9,097 nt of DNA from Chitinophaga pinensis (lineage in GTDB: Bacteria; Bacteroidota; Bacteroidia; Chitinophagales; Chitinophagaceae). How positions within the stretch are numbered: position 1 is the stretch's first letter; each line of letters opens with the position of its first letter. Of the stretch, positions 5,862 through 9,097 are shown piece after piece. The translations under genes were made by a program, and so were the position numbers. The notes below the pieces were generated by a model, which searched no databases, had not been told where the DNA came from, and was given only the letters and a program-made list of their open reading frames with translations. The stretch lies in NCBI GenBank assembly GCA_943331145.2, contig CALQKL020000074.1, forward strand, positions 1 to 9,097, read 5' to 3'.

Positions 5862-8570
5862 ATGATGAAAATTTACATTGGAAAAATCTTTTTTCTTTTA
5901 AATATACTTACGCTTTTTTATGGTCTAAGTACACAAGCTCAAGCGCCAGCAAATGATTTATGCAGCAATGCCATTTTGCTTACTGCTCAATCGAATTGCG
6001 TATATAATCAATTTACTAATTTAAATGCTACAGAATCTGCTACTGACCCCAATCCCAGTTGTGGCGGCACTTTCGCGGGAGGTGATGTATGGTTTAAAAT
6101 AATTGTTCCACCTTCAGGCGGTTTAAACATTACATCCAATGTTGCAGAAATGTTGGATGGAGTCATGGCATTATACAGCGGCAGTTGTAATTCACTTACA
6201 GAGATAGCATGTGATGATGATGGCGGTCCTAATGGCTTGATGCCTTTTATTTCTGCAACAGGATTAACACCAGGAAGTACAGTGTATCTGCGTTTTTGGG
6301 AATATGGAAATGACAATAATGGAACGTTTAATATCTGCGTACAAACCTCAGCAATTTGTAACAATGGAAATGCTTCAGGTTGTGGATGTCCTGATGAAAG
6401 TTCTACCGATTGTTATTTACTTCCCGATATTTTGGCTGGTAAAAGAACGTTGAATGCCACAAGGGGGTGGACAGAATACAATCAATTAATCAATGGGGTA
6501 AATAAAGGTTTAATTCGATTAGATGTTTCAACACCCAATGTAGGTTTTGGTCCAATGGAAATTATGCCTACCAATGATTATATCTGCGGCACCGACACGC
6601 TTCGAAACTTTTTCCCATCTGGTTCTTTTTTATGTCCGGATGGAAGTTTCCCAAAACGATTAATCAATCAACGCATTTATCATAAAGTAAATGATCATTT
6701 CGAATATCTTTTACGACCTGCTGGTTATATGCAATATCATCCAGCTCATGGACATATTCATATTGATAGTTGGGGACTTTATACATTAAGGTTAAAAGAC
6801 AATTCGGTTGCAGATACTTTAAAATGGCCAATAGTAAATAGCGGCATCAAAGTGAGTTTTTGTTTGATTGATTTAACCACATGTACAGGGGCTTTGGGTG
6901 ATTGTGTAGATGATTTGGGCAATGTATTGAACAATACCAATGTAAGAAATTACGGACTAGGTGGCGGTTATAATTGCGGAAATTTAATTCAAGGAATTAG
7001 TGTAGGTAAAGTAGATATTTATGGACAATATTTAGATGAAAGTTTTGTGAAAATTCCTTACGAAACTTGTAACGGCGAATACTATGCGATGATTCAAATT
7101 GATCCGGATAATCATTTTCTTGAAATGAATGAAAATAACAATTGGCTATCTGCAAAAACGGTACTCACCAAACAAAGACCTTCAAACACAAATCCGTATG
7201 CATATATTTTTAGCGAAAAAGGAAATGTAATTTGTAATGGGGATAGCTTGAAACTTCATGCAAGTGGTGCTTCAAGATATATGTGGAGTACTGGGCAAAC
7301 AACACAAGACATAACCATTAGTCAACCAGGAAGGTATTGGGTAGAAGCGTTAACACCATGTGGAATTGCCACTAGTGATACTTTAGATATATTTTCAGCA
7401 GGAGCGAGTTCATATCCCGAATCTATTATGGCAGACACCGTATGTTCAGGTTCTACAGCAAATTTATATGCAAGTGGAAATGCGCATTGGTACAACGCGC
7501 CAATAGGTGGAGATTTGTTGCACGTAGGCAATACCTTTCAAACAGGTACGCTTAATGTATCACAAACATTTTATGTTGCCGATCAACCGCCATATAATGC
7601 AGATTCTGTTGGTGCTTATAGAAATCAAATTACTTCAAATGGTGATTATACGCATAATGCAGAAGATTATTTGATTTTTAATGCTTTCCTTCCTTTTAAA
7701 TTAAATAAAGTAAGTGTTTATGCAAATGGGGCGGGGGTAAGGTATATCCAACTCCGAAATATTTATGGAAAAACCATTGTTGAAAAACCTGTTATTTTAC
7801 GTGATGGATTTCAGGAAGTAGAATTGAATTTTTATGTTCCTTCTGGTTTGAATCATCAATTGGGATTGAGTAACACACAAGGCATTAGCAATCTCTATTC
7901 AAATATAACTACAAATAATGTTGGATTTCCTTTTAAAATAAACGCTTTGATGAATATTATTGGTTCGTCAAAAGGAGATAGTGTATATCCTTATTTTTAT
8001 AATTGGCAGGTTGAAAATATTCCACAAACATGTAATAACGGCGCGCGTTTATCCATAACAGCTGTTGTTGCACCAAATGTTACACCATCTATTTCTGGAA
8101 TTGATCCATTGTATTTACATACCGATAATCCAGCGCTTGCCATTTTAAATCCGCCTGGAGGTGTGTTAACAGGAGATGGGGTTTTAGGAAATACGTTTAA
8201 TCCACAATTGGCAGGAATTGGGTTACATCAATTGCAATACAATTATCATTATGGAAGATGTTCTACCCAAACTCAATTTACAACAGAAGTGAGATTTGAC
8301 AGTTCAATCATTCAATACAATACCGAAATTGGAATCAGAAATAATGTAGGATCAGCACCGATTTTATTCATTAAAGCAAATCAAAAAATGCCGTTGGAAA
8401 TTCGTTTCTACACTAGCATCGGTCAATTTTTGAAAGTGAATAGGTTAGAAGCTTTGCGCGGAAATAATTTATTTGAATTGAATCTAAACAATGTGGCTAA
8501 AGGTTTCTATTTGGTTGAAGTTTTATATGGTGATGAAAAATCAAGAAAAGTATTTAAATTGATTAAATAA
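5862..8570 (+). CDS. T9SS-secreted multidomain protein with lysyl-oxidase-like domain
   Basis: A 902-residue predicted extracellular protein. A signal peptide (about 1-26, ending TQAQA) is followed by a PPC-like beta domain common in Bacteroidota exoproteins (about 30-163; NDLCSNAI, DVWFKI, MALYSGSC, YGNDNNGTFNICV). The lysyl-oxidase-like domain covers about 185-440. It contains H296-G-H298-I-H300, matching the HxHxH copper site of lysyl oxidases. K330 in GIKVSFCLIDL aligns with the animal LOX 'KASFCLED' cofactor Lys. Y387 in VDIYGQYLDE aligns with 'YDTYGADID', the cofactor Tyr. NHFLEMNENNN matches the LOX C-terminal 'PESDYTNN'. Then come Ig/PKD-like modules (about 455-515 and 525-575), an uncharacterised beta-rich region (about 590-735), another Ig-like module, and a type A T9SS sorting domain (about 822-902, ending RKVFKLIK). 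Predicted activity is oxidative deamination of amines or protein lysines; the substrate is unknown. ATG 5862 or the adjacent ATG 5865 may be the start. It lies 61 nt after smc and is probably transcribed separately; only a weak TATCTTTT motif (5837-5844) is seen. Confidence 0.85.
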   Translation: MMKIYIGKIFFLLNILTLFYGLSTQAQAPANDLCSNAILLTAQSNCVYNQFTNLNATESATDPNPSCGGTFAGGDVWFKIIVPPSGGLNITSNVAEMLDGVMALYSGSCNSLTEIACDDDGGPNGLMPFISATGLTPGSTVYLRFWEYGNDNNGTFNICVQTSAICNNGNASGCGCPDESSTDCYLLPDILAGKRTLNATRGWTEYNQLINGVNKGLIRLDVSTPNVGFGPMEIMPTNDYICGTDTLRNFFPSGSFLCPDGSFPKRLINQRIYHKVNDHFEYLLRPAGYMQYHPAHGHIHIDSWGLYTLRLKDNSVADTLKWPIVNSGIKVSFCLIDLTTCTGALGDCVDDLGNVLNNTNVRNYGLGGGYNCGNLIQGISVGKVDIYGQYLDESFVKIPYETCNGEYYAMIQIDPDNHFLEMNENNNWLSAKTVLTKQRPSNTNPYAYIFSEKGNVICNGDSLKLHASGASRYMWSTGQTTQDITISQPGRYWVEALTPCGIATSDTLDIFSAGASSYPESIMADTVCSGSTANLYASGNAHWYNAPIGGDLLHVGNTFQTGTLNVSQTFYVADQPPYNADSVGAYRNQITSNGDYTHNAEDYLIFNAFLPFKLNKVSVYANGAGVRYIQLRNIYGKTIVEKPVILRDGFQEVELNFYVPSGLNHQLGLSNTQGISNLYSNITTNNVGFPFKINALMNIIGSSKGDSVYPYFYNWQVENIPQTCNNGARLSITAVVAPNVTPSISGIDPLYLHTDNPALAILNPPGGVLTGDGVLGNTFNPQLAGIGLHQLQYNYHYGRCSTQTQFTTEVRFDSSIIQYNTEIGIRNNVGSAPILFIKANQKMPLEIRFYTSIGQFLKVNRLEALRGNNLFELNLNNVAKGFYLVEVLYGDEKSRKVFKLIK

Positions 8571-8573
8571 AAA

Positions 8574-9097
8574 TCAATAAATCAATTTCCCAATTCGTCC
8601 ATTTCCACCAGCGAAATAAACCGCATTTCCTTTTTTTGCTTTTCGGCAAACATGAAATCCTGTGTTAGAAATGCAAGTAAAATGCTGGCCATTGTCGTTG
8701 GTGATATCTACGCCATTTAATCCGCAGGTTATCCAAGTTTTATCTTTTATAAACTCAACACAACTGCGGTAGCCGTGGGGTGGTTCAATAGATGAAACCC
8801 AATTAGCGCCTGCATCAGAAGTCAAAGCAAAATTTTGATTCGAGCTGTCTTTAAAATTAAAATCACCTCCCACAACCATAAACGTATTTTTATCTTTTAC
8901 TGCAATGGAATTAGCGCCAGTTGATTCTTGTCCCTGAATAATGGGCAGTTTTATTTTTTTATCGCGGATAAAAATGCTGGAGGTTAAACCACCCGAAACG
9001 AAAACCGCTTCTTGTTTATTTAATCTTCTGATGTTTGTACCACTACTTGCAAAACAAGCTTCGCCAACATTAGCAATGGGTTTGTTCGCTTCTGGGA
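8574..9097 (-). CDS. YCF48/BNR-repeat beta-propeller-like protein, C-terminal part
   Basis: This gene is partial: its frame stays open to the right edge, giving about 173 C-terminal residues. An ATG at 8879 is internal, because recognisable homology continues upstream of it (SGTNIRRL at 9025-9048, VFVSGG at about 8988-9005, GANSIAVKD at about 8890-8918). Repeated short beta-propeller blades are visible: MVVGGDFNF, NFALTSDAGANWV (a BNR-like S-x-D-x-G-x-x-W), GYRSCVEF with KTWITCGLNGVDIT, NDNGQHF, and GFHVCRKA with AVYFAGGNGRIGKL at the C-terminus. This pattern matches a Bacteroidota family related to the photosystem II assembly factor YCF48 and sialidase-type propellers, often annotated loosely as 'oxidoreductase'. 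No catalytic function can be assigned. It ends in TGA and converges on the lysyl-oxidase gene with a 3-nt gap. The start, any signal peptide and the N-terminal half lie outside the window. Confidence 0.75.
   Translation of the reverse strand, partial: PEANKPIANVGEACFASSGTNIRRLNKQEAVFVSGGLTSSIFIRDKKIKLPIIQGQESTGANSIAVKDKNTFMVVGGDFNFKDSSNQNFALTSDAGANWVSSIEPPHGYRSCVEFIKDKTWITCGLNGVDITNDNGQHFTCISNTGFHVCRKAKKGNAVYFAGGNGRIGKLIY

Noticed and set aside
6008..6364. Minus-strand open frame of 118 codons inside the lysyl-oxidase gene
   Set aside because: It is antisense to the well-supported PPC-like domain and has no recognisable features.
8574..8879. Complete 101-residue protein starting at the ATG at 8879
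   Set aside because: The same frame stays open to the window edge, with beta-propeller-like motifs upstream of that ATG, so it is the C-terminal part of a longer gene.

Overview
The window looks like chromosomal DNA from a member of the Bacteroidota, most probably the Chitinophagaceae or a close relative. The evidence is AT-rich coding with A/T-ending codons, Bacteroidota-type -7 promoter motifs (TAnnTTTG), A-rich start regions without Shine-Dalgarno sites, a Bacteroidota-type SMC protein, a DUF4412/GLPGLI-like secreted protein, and a secreted protein with a type IX secretion (T9SS) C-terminal sorting domain.

Layout, left to right. Positions 1-117 hold no gene, only a short REP-like palindrome (31-52). 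A DUF6580-type membrane protein (118-663, minus) diverges from a YraN/UPF0102 nuclease-fold protein (771-1121, plus). The yraN stop codon abuts the stop codon of a convergent, Gly/Met-rich secreted DUF4412-like protein (1122-1994, minus). An AT-rich divergent intergenic region (1995-2284) carries promoter motifs for both flanking genes and a few DnaA-box-like 9-mers. Next is smc (2285-5800, plus), then a 902-residue secreted protein with a lysyl-oxidase domain (5862-8570, plus). Its stop lies 3 nt from the end of a convergent YCF48/BNR-like beta-propeller gene that runs off the right edge (8574-9097, minus).

Two things stand out. (1) smc, normally a core chromosome-segregation gene, has an in-frame TGA at codon 102, where relatives have a conserved Arg. 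Everything before and after it is intact and in the same frame. This is a very recent nonsense mutation, a sequencing error, or, least likely, readthrough. (2) The T9SS-exported protein has a lysyl-oxidase-like domain with an HxHxH copper site and candidate Lys and Tyr residues for the LTQ cofactor, so it is a plausible secreted bacterial amine oxidase. I see no defence system, CRISPR array, tRNA, rRNA or transposase gene. The genes do not form one pathway; this is ordinary core and surface-protein content with two noteworthy loci.
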